5,285 bases of DNA, from assembly GCA_009392075.1 (NCBI GenBank), contig VFHG01000202.1, forward strand, positions 1-5,285. Direction: 5' to 3'. The notes beneath the pieces were generated by a model. That model was not told the origin of the DNA. It did not search any database and worked only from the letters and a program-made list of their open reading frames with translations. The stretch is from SAR202 cluster bacterium (GTDB lineage: Bacteria > Chloroflexota > Dehalococcoidia > UBA3495). Shown in pieces: positions 1-5,278 of this stretch. The position numbers were made by a program, and so were the translations under genes. Position 1 is the stretch's first letter; each line of letters begins with the position of its first letter.

Positions 1-2
1 AC

Positions 3-569
3 AACGAAACATTGATCGCCCGCCACATCTTGTACCGTCAAAAATCCAGACCAGAGTTGACGTCGCCCGGAGACATAGCAGCCGGCCTTGGCGCCGGACC
101 GGACGAGACAGACAACGGAATTCTAATGCTAGCCCGGCTGGGCTTCTTAACTCTCGCCGACGGCCAACCAGTGAACACCTGCTCTTTGGCCGCAGACCAC
201 GGTAGGTTTCTTGACGGCTTGGGATTCTCCTTCCATACGGTAACGTTGGACGGCGAACAGCAGTTTGGCATACCTTGAGCCATCGACTTCCTCCTGTTGG
301 TGAACGGCCAATACCGCGGCAACAGCATCAAGCTGGACGACGCCTGCGCCCACTGCGCCGAACGCATCCATCTGGAGGCGAATAATGGGATCGTCACTCA
401 GGTAACCCCAGAAGACGTTGTTGTGCACCGGGGCGGCACTTGAGGCCAGAACAACTTCTTCCGGTCGGAAGAGCACCTCGTTGCATGGTCTGCGCCAGAG
501 CCTCTGGACCCCAGCTCGTGGATACTCGCTAAGGAAGATGTTCAGACGATTAGGGGAAGGTATTCATAG
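3..569 (+). CDS. merB: Alkylmercury lyase (MerB)-like protein, probable selenoprotein with two in-frame UGA (Sec) codons; 5' end outside window
   Basis: MerB cleaves the carbon-mercury bond of organomercurials using two cysteines and an aspartate (Cys96, Asp99, Cys159 in the enteric enzyme). Here one frame runs from the window edge to TAG at 567-569, broken only by TGA at 276-278 and 441-443. Counting from a possible TTG at 12, the product has 185 residues with the TGAs at 89 and 144. MerB has about 212, so the true start is probably upstream of the window. Around the first TGA the frame reads LDGEQQFGIP-U-AIDF, matching the MerB stretch WCALD, so U replaces Cys96 and the Asp is kept. Around the second it reads U-GQNNFFRSEEHL; the enteric CCHVHFF aligns without gaps and puts U at Cys159. 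A CxxC pair lies at residues 112-115, near MerB Cys117. The N-terminal part (residues 1-60) would be the winged-helix region. Seen: frame, TGAs, motifs. Inferred: Sec insertion. The alternative is a pseudogene with two nonsense mutations. The substrate may not be mercury, because the family has uncharacterised branches. Confidence 0.78.
295..313 (+). promoter_or_regulatory. Possible SECIS hairpin after the first UGA
   Basis: Bacterial SECIS elements are stem-loops within the coding sequence just downstream of the UGA, usually with a G at the start of a small apical loop that SelB recognises. After TGA 276-278, bases 295-300 can pair with 308-313 (six pairs, one G-U). The loop is UGAACGG, or GAACG if U301-G307 also pairs. 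The loop begins about 22-23 bases after the UGA, within the usual range. A competing fold pairs 294-299 with 320-325 perfectly around a 20-base loop, so this element is weaker than the second one. Confidence 0.42.
456..473 (+). promoter_or_regulatory. SECIS-like hairpin with GGUC loop after the second UGA
   Basis: Bases 456-462 pair with 467-473: six Watson-Crick pairs and a terminal U-G, closing a four-base GGUC loop at 463-466. There are 19 bases between the UGA (441-443) and the loop. The E. coli fdhF SECIS, as I recall it, also carries a GGUC-containing apical loop about 18 bases after its UGA, so both loop sequence and spacing fit a SelB-binding site. The stem codes for the conserved FFRSEE segment, so some of the pairing could be a by-product of protein conservation. 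Confidence 0.68.
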
Positions 570-831
570 GATTGCGAAAGCGGAGACTATATCGGACCTC
601 GCATACGATACGATGTCGTTTTTCCCGGTACTCCGCCGATTGGTCAGCGTCTCTAGTCTGTGGGTCGAACATGCCGGCGCCGCTGGGAAATTCGATCTCC
701 AACACGTCCGTGTCATCGTCCAGAGTCACGTATCCCAGCTCCATCGGCGAGTTCGCGTCGTTGACCGCCTCGCCGTTTAACGCAACGACTGTCTTGGTGC
801 CGGGTCCACAGCCAAAGGCTCCGTCGGCCAA
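550..831 (-). CDS. Hypothetical acidic protein, 93 aa, third gene of the leftward operon
   Basis: I do not recognise this protein. The reading frame starts at a TTG seven bases after the phosphoesterase stop, with AGGG (840-837) five bases ahead as a ribosome-binding site; no ATG or GTG is available upstream in the open frame. The first two thirds has mostly G or C at the third codon position and a normal residue mix, with an acidic run (LDDDTDVLEIE, around residues 37-47), unlike the Arg/Ser-rich opposite frames. The last third is more basic (REKRHRIVCEV). It has no signal peptide or membrane segment. Close spacing suggests translation coupled to the phosphoesterase. Its last 20 bases overlap the end of the merB-like gene on the opposite strand. 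It could be a real small protein or a decayed remnant of a longer one. Confidence 0.5.
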   Translation of the reverse strand: MADGAFGCGPGTKTVVALNGEAVNDANSPMELGYVTLDDDTDVLEIEFPSGAGMFDPQTRDADQSAEYREKRHRIVCEVRYSLRFRNPMNTFP

Positions 832-838
832 GTCTGCC

Positions 839-1558
839 CTAGTTGATCGTTACTTGGCGGAATGAGACTCCTGTCTGAGGGTCTAGGTCCACCAACGTTA
901 CTTCTCCGGCGCCGGGGCTTCCGATGGGGCCTAGAGGGCAGCCCGAGTAGACCGCAGTCACACTACCCTGGGAGACGTCCACATGGCGGTCCCAATGGCC
1001 TAACGCCAGGTAGTGGCAACCGGCATCAGCGACTTCCTGAGGGTAGATCGGAGAGGAACGTTGGTCCCGGTCTTCAGCGTAATGGAAATGACCGTGGGCC
1101 AAGGCCACCAGCCAGTTGTTTTCCGCAGGCGACGGCATCCCATGAAGGGGTTTGAAGTCCGGAGTGTGCATGGGCATGGCTCTCCCCCAGAGGTCGATTC
1201 CCATCTTGGGGAACGAAAGCGTCTCACCCTCAGTTCCCTTGAGCACAAAGAGGTTTTCCGGCGCGTGGTTGAATGGTTCGCGGCGGTAGACCGAGGTCTC
1301 ATGGATCAGGTCATGGTTGCCAGGCAAGACCACCGCCGGCTCCTTCAACCGCTCCATCTCTCCCAGGAACCAACTCAGCACATCATCCGAGACACGCTCG
1401 TTGTCAAAAATGTCGCCCACCAGCAGCAGCATGTCGCCACCGTTATCGGCCACCGAGTCCACCACAGCCGTCAGCGCATCCGCCGACTGGGGATGACCGG
1501 TGATGTCGCCCAGGTGGGTGTCCGAGGTATGTATGAGACGCAGTTTGTTTGCAGGCAT
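839..1558 (-). CDS. SbcD/Mre11-like calcineurin-type metallophosphoesterase
   Basis: This is a dinuclear-metal phosphoesterase of the DNA repair exonuclease (SbcD/YhaO/Mre11) type; by family it would cleave phosphodiester bonds in DNA or nucleotides in the cytoplasm. The metal motifs appear in order: SDTHLGD (D13, H15), GDIFDNE (D49), GNHD (N81, H82), AHGHFH (H155, H157) and ALGHWDRH (H188). The stretch YSGCPLGPIG near residue 205 followed by GEVTLVDLD is the usual end of the SbcD catalytic core. At 239 residues it is only the nuclease core, without the SbcD C-terminal capping domain, and no SbcC ATPase is nearby. In the last motif, D190 stands where Mre11 has the second His of GHxH. It starts at ATG 60 bases after the CoA-transferase, with only a weak AAGA ahead, and is probably co-transcribed with it. 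The exact substrate is unknown. Confidence 0.88.
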   Translation of the reverse strand: MPANKLRLIHTSDTHLGDITGHPQSADALTAVVDSVADNGGDMLLLVGDIFDNERVSDDVLSWFLGEMERLKEPAVVLPGNHDLIHETSVYRREPFNHAPENLFVLKGTEGETLSFPKMGIDLWGRAMPMHTPDFKPLHGMPSPAENNWLVALAHGHFHYAEDRDQRSSPIYPQEVADAGCHYLALGHWDRHVDVSQGSVTAVYSGCPLGPIGSPGAGEVTLVDLDPQTGVSFRQVTIN

Positions 1559-1618
1559 ATTCTTAGCTGAGGATTAGGGTCACCGGAGACATGAAACAAG
1601 GTCAGGTCTTTAGTTCCC

Positions 1619-2809
1619 CTAGCCTCCGATAACTCCTCGTTCTTTCAGGCCGGCAATCTCTTCCTCAGAGTAGCCAGACTCGCTCAATATCTCTTCGCTA
1701 TGCTGGCCCAGCAGCGGTGGTACCCGGCGTATGGTGGCCGGGGAGTCGGTCAGCTTCAATGGGGAGTTAGGGAATTTCAGGTTGGGGACATTGGGATGGT
1801 CCACTTCCGCGATCATGTTGCGGGCCAAAACTTGGGGGTTGGAGACCACTTCGGAGACGGTGTTGATGGGGCCGCAAGGCACGCCAGCCGCAACGATCAG
1901 GTCAACCCAGTGATCGGTGGTGTTGGTGGCGAATACAGTGTTCAGTTCTCCCACGCACTCAGCCCGGTGGTCCACCCGGTCGGTATTGGTCGTGTAACGG
2001 GAATCGTCCAGCATGCCTTCTTGGCCGATGGCGCGGGCCATGCGCTCCCATAATCCCTGGTTGGCGCAACCGATGATAAATTGGCCGTTGCTGGAATTGA
2101 AGCTCTGATATGGGACCAGGCTCGGGTGGCCTGAACCCATCCGCTTGGGCTCGACTCCGGTGCCCATGAAGCCGGTTGCATGATAGCTGAGGGCGGCTAC
2201 TTGGCCGTCCAGCAGAGCCGATTCAACCCATTGTCCCTTTCCGGTTTGGTCGCGCTGCCGGAGGGCCGTAAGAATCGTTCCGTAGGCCATCATACCCGTG
2301 AACAGGTCCACCAACGAGAATCCGATCCGGAGGGGCGATCCGTCCGGGTCTCCAGTCAAACTCATCAGGCCACTGTAGGCCTGGATCAACAGGTCATAAC
2401 CGGGCATGTCAGACATCGGTCCGGTGCGTCCATACCCGGAGATTGAGCAATAGACCACGCCCGGGTTTATCTTCTTGATCTCTTCGTACCCAAGACCCAA
2501 CCGCTCGAGAGTTCCAGCGCGGAAACTTTCGATCATCACATCAGCGTCGGCCGCCAAGTCTTTAACGATCTTGAGGCCATCGGGCTCTTTCAGATTGACT
2601 GCCAGGCTGCGTTTGTTGCGATTGAAGGTGAGGAACTGGGTGCTTTCACCATTCACAAATGGGGTCCAATGACGGGTTTCGTCACCGCCGGTCGGCTCTT
2701 CGATCTTGATAACCTCAGCCCCCATGTCGCCCATCAGCATGGTACAGAAGGGTCCGGCCAAAGTGCGGGTCAGGTCGACGACCTTAATCTTGTCCAACGC
2801 CGCAACCAT
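1619..2809 (-). CDS. CaiB/BaiF family (class III) CoA-transferase
   Basis: Class III CoA-transferases move CoA between an acyl-CoA donor and a carboxylic acid through an aspartyl-CoA thioester, as an interlocked-ring dimer in the cytoplasm. The 396 residues match the family's usual length. Typical blocks are visible: VVDLTRTLAGPFCTMLMGDMGAEVIKIE (10-37), the nucleotide-contacting FNRNKRSLAVNLK (62-74), ESFRAGTLERLGLGYE (94-109), CSISGYGRTGP (121-131), and LVDLFTGMMA, whose D168 matches the catalytic Asp169 of formyl-CoA transferase. The C-terminus has the family's LGQHSEEILSESGYSEEEI pattern. The start is supported by AGGAG at 2817-2821, seven bases before ATG. It heads the leftward operon. 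The substrate cannot be read from sequence; candidates are formyl-, succinyl-, carnitine- or aromatic-acid CoA-transferases. Confidence 0.95.
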   Translation of the reverse strand: MVAALDKIKVVDLTRTLAGPFCTMLMGDMGAEVIKIEEPTGGDETRHWTPFVNGESTQFLTFNRNKRSLAVNLKEPDGLKIVKDLAADADVMIESFRAGTLERLGLGYEEIKKINPGVVYCSISGYGRTGPMSDMPGYDLLIQAYSGLMSLTGDPDGSPLRIGFSLVDLFTGMMAYGTILTALRQRDQTGKGQWVESALLDGQVAALSYHATGFMGTGVEPKRMGSGHPSLVPYQSFNSSNGQFIIGCANQGLWERMARAIGQEGMLDDSRYTTNTDRVDHRAECVGELNTVFATNTTDHWVDLIVAAGVPCGPINTVSEVVSNPQVLARNMIAEVDHPNVPNLKFPNSPLKLTDSPATIRRVPPLLGQHSEEILSESGYSEEEIAGLKERGVIGG

Positions 2810-2848
2810 ATTAATTCTCCTGGATTATCTGTTTAGCTCGGGTGACCA

Positions 2849-2864
2849 GGCGTGTAACCACGCC
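2849..2864. repeat. Short perfect inverted repeat at the operon transcription start
   Basis: GGCGTG (2849-2854) and CACGCC (2859-2864) form a perfect six-base inverted repeat around TAAC. It sits at the start of the predicted leftward transcript and could be a 5' stabilising hairpin or an operator half-site pair. Function is unknown. Confidence 0.35.
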
Positions 2865-2870
2865 GGGGCG

Positions 2871-2879
2871 ATTATAGCA
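2871..2879 (-). promoter_or_regulatory. Extended -10 promoter for the CoA-transferase operon
   Basis: On the minus strand the sequence reads TGC-TATAAT: a perfect -10 box (2876-2871) with the TG dinucleotide of an extended -10 element. No good -35 box lies 16-18 bases upstream, as is common for extended -10 promoters. Transcription would start near 2864, giving a leader of about 55 bases before the ATG at 2809. Confidence 0.55.
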
Positions 2880-2900
2880 TGGGCAGATCGGACATCCAGA

Positions 2901-2927
2901 CCGCCCATCGTTGACCCTTCTGGGCGG
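2901..2927. promoter_or_regulatory. CCGCCCA-N13-TGGGCGG inverted repeat, candidate operator
   Basis: A perfect 7+7 inverted repeat (2901-2907 and 2921-2927) has centres 20 bases apart, about two helical turns, as expected for a dimeric regulator. A related TGGGCAG lies at 2880-2886 beside the leftward -10 box, giving three similar sites spaced about 20 bases. The repeat sits between the two divergent genes and overlaps the likely kinase promoter region. No regulator gene is in the window, so binding is an inference. Confidence 0.35.
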
Positions 2928-2949
2928 CTGATGCTAGCGTGAACGCGAT

Positions 2950-3885
2950 ATGACTCAACAAGCGCCGAAGATAATAGTCCTGGGCGGGATCAACATGGAC
3001 CTGGTGACCTTTGCACCACGGTTCCCCCGGCCCGGCGAGACCGTGGTTGGCAGCCGGTTTCTAACCTATGCCGGGGGCAAGGGCGCCAACCAGGCCGTCG
3101 CCGCAGCCCGCATGGGGGCCAGGTCTGCCATGGTCGGGCGGGTCGGATGCGACATCTTTGGCCCGCAGTTGCTGGAGGGGTTGGCAGCGGCGGGCGTCGA
3201 CATCTCCGGCATCGGCGTTAACCCGGAGGAAAGCTCAGGAATCGCTGTTATAGGCGTCGATGAGACAGCCCAAAACTGCATAACCCAGGTCCTGGGGGCC
3301 AACGACAGCTGCGGCCCGGAGCAAGGCCAGGCGGTGAAACGTCTGCTGTCGGGCGCGGCGGCTTTGTTGCTGCAACTAGAAACTTCCATCGAGTTATCGT
3401 TGGAGGTCGCTTGGGAAGCCGGCTCCTTGGGGGTGGCTGTCATACTGGACCCAGGCCCGGTCAGGCCGGTGCCCGACGAACTCTTGGGTCTCTGTAACGT
3501 AATCACCCCCAACGAGACCGAAGCCCAGGCGTTGGTCGGGTTCCCAGTGACAGGACCGGAGTCCGCTGCCAAAGCCGCGGCCGCGCTTCTGCGAAGGGGC
3601 GTGGGCACGGCGGTGATCAAACTGGGAGCCCAAGGGGCCTATTTCGCCAATAACGAGGTTCATGGCATGGTTTCGCCCTTCGATGTGGCTGCCGTGGACT
3701 CGGTTGCGGCAGGGGACGCTTTCAACGGAGCGCTGGCGGTCTCATTGGCCGAGGGCAAGGACCTAGAAAAATCGGTAACGATCGCCTGTGCCGCCGGGGC
3801 GCTGGCTGTGACCCAAACCGGAGCTCAGGACTCCATGCCTGAACGCAGCATGGTCGAAGAACTGGTGCGCGCTCAGCGTCCCTGA
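2950..3885 (+). CDS. rbsK: Ribokinase-like PfkB family sugar kinase
   Basis: It phosphorylates a sugar, most likely ribose to ribose 5-phosphate, using ATP in the cytoplasm. At 311 residues it matches ribokinase length (about 309), with landmarks nearly in E. coli RbsK register: GGINMD (N15, D17) and AGGKGANQA (41-49) for sugar binding, LQLE (141-144), TPNETEA (187-192), LGAQGA (225-230), VDSVAAGDAFNGAL (249-262) with the anion hole and catalytic base D256, and AAGALAVTQTGAQDSMP (281-297). The ATG is the first start after an in-frame TAG at 2935, but no clear Shine-Dalgarno sequence precedes it, so it may be translated from a very short leader. A TTGACC at 2911 could be its -35 box, with a poor -10 (TAGCGT). 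Related PfkB kinases of nucleosides or other sugars cannot be excluded. Its last 13 bases overlap the opposing membrane-protein gene. Confidence 0.9.
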   Translation: MTQQAPKIIVLGGINMDLVTFAPRFPRPGETVVGSRFLTYAGGKGANQAVAAARMGARSAMVGRVGCDIFGPQLLEGLAAAGVDISGIGVNPEESSGIAVIGVDETAQNCITQVLGANDSCGPEQGQAVKRLLSGAAALLLQLETSIELSLEVAWEAGSLGVAVILDPGPVRPVPDELLGLCNVITPNETEAQALVGFPVTGPESAAKAAAALLRRGVGTAVIKLGAQGAYFANNEVHGMVSPFDVAAVDSVAAGDAFNGALAVSLAEGKDLEKSVTIACAAGALAVTQTGAQDSMPERSMVEELVRAQRP

Positions 3886-4445
3886 AACCGTTTTCTGATA
3901 CGTCTGCCAAGATACTTTGCTGGCTGGACCAAAACTGCGCCAGCCCAGACCAAGAACGCCAGTGTGAAAACCCACCAGTAGGGCGGCCAATTTATCCCGC
4001 CGGCTATGCCGATGCAGGCTATTCCGGCTGCAAGCGAAACGGCCTTCACTTGGAAGCTGCCGGCTAGCCTTCCAGGCTCAACGTCCACTACGGCTAAATA
4101 AGCCAGGGTCACCGCCAATATCGTAACAATCGCCGCGCTCTTCCAGAACGCGTCGGAGTTAGGTGTGCCCCAGATACCGATTAACAGCAGTGCCAAGGCA
4201 ACAACTGCCGCGACTAATGCCGCCTGCGACAGCTGGGATTCAGACCTACGCTCCGCCACCCATGCCGGTCCCAGGCTGCAGAAGAAATATCCTTCCAGCA
4301 CCAGGGCAGTAAGGAGGAATCGCCCTCTGGTCTTGGTGTATTCACCCAGAACCACCATTGCGATTACGATCAACACAGCTACAACCGAGGCTATTATGAA
4401 ACCGAACCCGAATGACCTCGCCGTTAGGAACCGCCTGGAATTCAA
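3873..4445 (-). CDS. Six-span integral membrane protein of unknown function
   Basis: I do not recognise the family. The 190-residue product is mostly hydrophobic, with likely membrane helices near residues 12-34, 43-63, 73-92, 101-120, 133-151 and 156-174. Basic residues at both ends (RR at 4-5; RRIRKRFQGR at the C-terminus) place both ends in the cytoplasm by the positive-inside rule. There are charged loops at 64-70 (ERRSESQ) and 121-127 (DVEPGRL), and an aromatic, proline-containing INWPPYWWVF at 151-160. No catalytic motif is evident. The start is uncertain: TTG at 4445 is used because no ATG or GTG lies upstream before an in-frame TAA, and no good ribosome-binding site precedes it. An ATT start slightly upstream is possible. 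It is transcribed against the kinase gene and overlaps its 3' end. Confidence 0.72.
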   Translation of the reverse strand: MNSRRFLTARSFGFGFIIASVVAVLIVIAMVVLGEYTKTRGRFLLTALVLEGYFFCSLGPAWVAERRSESQLSQAALVAAVVALALLLIGIWGTPNSDAFWKSAAIVTILAVTLAYLAVVDVEPGRLAGSFQVKAVSLAAGIACIGIAGGINWPPYWWVFTLAFLVWAGAVLVQPAKYLGRRIRKRFQGR

Positions 4446-4521
4446 CTTGAATGCTTGAATAGTCTGACTTTACTCCCCAGCCGCCAGCCGACCAATCCAC
4501 AAGATCACGCGGCCATGGCAT

Positions 4522-4529
4522 ATTATAAT
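4522..4529. promoter_or_regulatory. AT-rich -10 candidate shared by divergent genes
   Basis: ATTATAAT contains TATAAT on the plus strand (4524-4529, facing the Nudix gene) and on the minus strand (4527-4522, facing the membrane-protein gene). Convincing -35 boxes are absent on both sides; TTGGGG lies 16 bases upstream on the minus strand. It is the only clear -10-like site in the 133-base gap. Confidence 0.35.
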
Positions 4530-4578
4530 CAACGGCGTTATAACCCCAAGCTGCAACAATGTTACAAGGGGACGTTTC

Positions 4579-5082
4579 GTGACCAAAGAAGATAAATTCT
4601 GCCCGTCCTGCGCCACCGCCCTTGAGAACAACGATGTCTTTGGACAAGAGCGGCCTGTGTGCCCCAACTGCGGCCGCGTTATCTTCTACGATCCTAAGGT
4701 GGCGGTGGTATGCATCGTGCCCAGAGATGGCAAGGTGTTGATGATTCGCCGGGCCACCGATTTGGGGTATGGTCTTTGGGGTCTGCCGGGCGGATATGTC
4801 GATATGGGCGAGGTGGTGGAGCGTGCCGCCGCTAGGGAAGTCTGGGAAGAAACCGGACTGAGGGTTGAGCCTGGAGAGCTGATTGGCCTATATTCAGTGT
4901 CTGGCGATCCCGTGATGGTGGCGGTATACGCCGCCACGGAAACCGGAGGGGAGTTGGCGGCGGGACCGGAAGCTTTAGAGGTCGGTTTCTTTGAGATCGA
5001 CGCGCTTCCGGTGCTGGCCTTTCCCCGGGACCGGGATGTTTTGGCCAAATGGCGAAACGGTGTGGAAGGGGGTGGTTTCTGA
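4579..5082 (+). CDS. Nudix hydrolase with N-terminal zinc ribbon
   Basis: Nudix enzymes hydrolyse nucleoside diphosphates linked to another group, such as ADP-ribose, NADH or oxidised nucleotides, with Mg2+ held by the Nudix box. Residues 8-31 form a four-cysteine zinc ribbon (CPSC at 8-11, CPNC at 28-31). Residues 72-94 form a complete Nudix box, G-x5-E-x7-REV-x-EE-x-GL, with R86, E87, E90 and E91. It follows the common WGLPGG. The layout matches the ADP-ribose pyrophosphatase/NudC-like group, but the protein is 167 residues against about 257 for NudC. The SQPWPFPxS motif that marks NADH and NAD-capped RNA pyrophosphatases is missing, so NudC activity is not supported. The GTG start is chosen because AAGGGGA (4566-4572) lies six bases ahead. 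No rightward terminator with a U-tract follows the stop. Confidence 0.93.
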   Translation: MTKEDKFCPSCATALENNDVFGQERPVCPNCGRVIFYDPKVAVVCIVPRDGKVLMIRRATDLGYGLWGLPGGYVDMGEVVERAAAREVWEETGLRVEPGELIGLYSVSGDPVMVAVYAATETGGELAAGPEALEVGFFEIDALPVLAFPRDRDVLAKWRNGVEGGGF

Positions 5083-5088
5083 GGCACG

Positions 5089-5122
5089 AAAAACGCCGCC
5101 CGGCAGGATCAACCGGGCGGCG
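5089..5122 (-). terminator. Intrinsic terminator hairpin (leftward)
   Basis: Bases 5094-5103 pair perfectly with 5113-5122 (10 GC-only pairs) around a nine-base loop. On the minus strand the stem is followed by five Ts (5093-5089), giving a standard leftward terminator. On the plus strand no T-run follows, so it is a poor terminator for the Nudix gene although it starts only 12 bases after its stop. It may instead protect that mRNA's 3' end. Confidence 0.65.
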
Positions 5123-5155
5123 CGCTGGAGAAAGGAGCCATAATCTCTACATGTT

Positions 5156-5184
5156 ATGTTAAGCAACATTGTCCATCTGGTCAA
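5156..5184 (-). promoter_or_regulatory. Sigma70-type promoter, leftward
   Basis: On the minus strand TTGACC (5184-5179, five of six consensus bases) is followed by a 17-base spacer and TAACAT (5161-5156, four of six). Transcription would start near 5149 and run into the hairpin ending at 5089, giving an RNA of about 60 bases. That RNA holds one tiny reading frame (ATG at 5141, stop TGA at 5111-5109; MAPFSSAPPG) whose stop lies in the hairpin loop. Confidence 0.4.
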
Positions 5185-5204
5185 GTTTGCCATTCTGTAA
5201 AATC

Positions 5205-5240
5205 AAAAAGCTCCACTCGGGAGGATCCCCCGGGTGGAGC
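5205..5240 (-). terminator. Second intrinsic terminator hairpin (leftward)
   Basis: Bases 5210-5221 pair with 5229-5240 (12 pairs, one G-U) around the loop AGGATCC. On the minus strand the stem is followed by TTTTTGATTTT, a good terminator tail, so it probably ends a leftward transcript entering from beyond the window. It shares its A5 tract and AGGATC loop with the hairpin at 5094-5122. Confidence 0.6.
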
Positions 5241-5248
5241 AGTTAGAG

Positions 5249-5278
5249 ATAGCAGGGTCGCACGTTCAACCCTACTAT
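5249..5278. repeat. Third hairpin at the window end
   Basis: Bases 5249-5258 pair with 5269-5278 (nine of ten, one C-A mismatch) around a ten-base loop. No T-run of terminator quality follows on either strand. It may be part of a structured 3' region of a leftward gene or a leader of a rightward gene, both outside the window. Confidence 0.3.

Noticed and set aside
276..443. UGA read as Trp or Gly through an alternative genetic code
   Set aside because: Neighbouring genes end in TGA (3883-3885, 5080-5082) and use TGG for Trp.
147..476. 109-codon minus-strand frame across the merB-like gene
   Set aside because: It is antisense to the MerB motifs and both UGA sites, has no recognisable domain, and exists because the high-GC coding strand leaves the opposite frame open. 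The frame at 38-397 minus is rejected for the same reason.
3..569. merB-like gene as a simple pseudogene
   Set aside because: No frameshift and no TAA/TAG occur within the frame. The two TGAs match the catalytic cysteines, and the second has a SECIS-like hairpin. It remains the main alternative.
418..780. 120-codon plus-strand frame running past the merB-like stop
   Set aside because: It is in a different frame from the FFRSEEHL motif, is Arg/Ser-rich, and runs antisense to the better-supported 93-residue gene.
1013..1570. 185-codon plus-strand frame opposite the phosphoesterase
   Set aside because: It is Arg/His/Gln-rich with no motif and lies wholly opposite a gene with all metal-binding motifs.
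3066..3620. 184-codon minus-strand frame opposite the kinase
   Set aside because: Its Pro/Ser/Ala-rich composition is typical of an antisense shadow, and it lies opposite a kinase with all its motifs.
4342..4647. 101-codon minus-strand frame over the Nudix start and membrane-protein start
   Set aside because: It overlaps two better-supported genes, and nothing in it resembles a known domain.
4975..5193. 72-codon minus-strand frame through the hairpin region
   Set aside because: It runs through the leftward promoter and the GC-only terminator stem and then antisense to the Nudix gene, with no ribosome-binding site.
5249..5278. tRNA-like T-arm (GTTCAACCC) near the window end
   Set aside because: No acceptor, D or anticodon arms can be drawn around it; it is just one arm of a simple hairpin.
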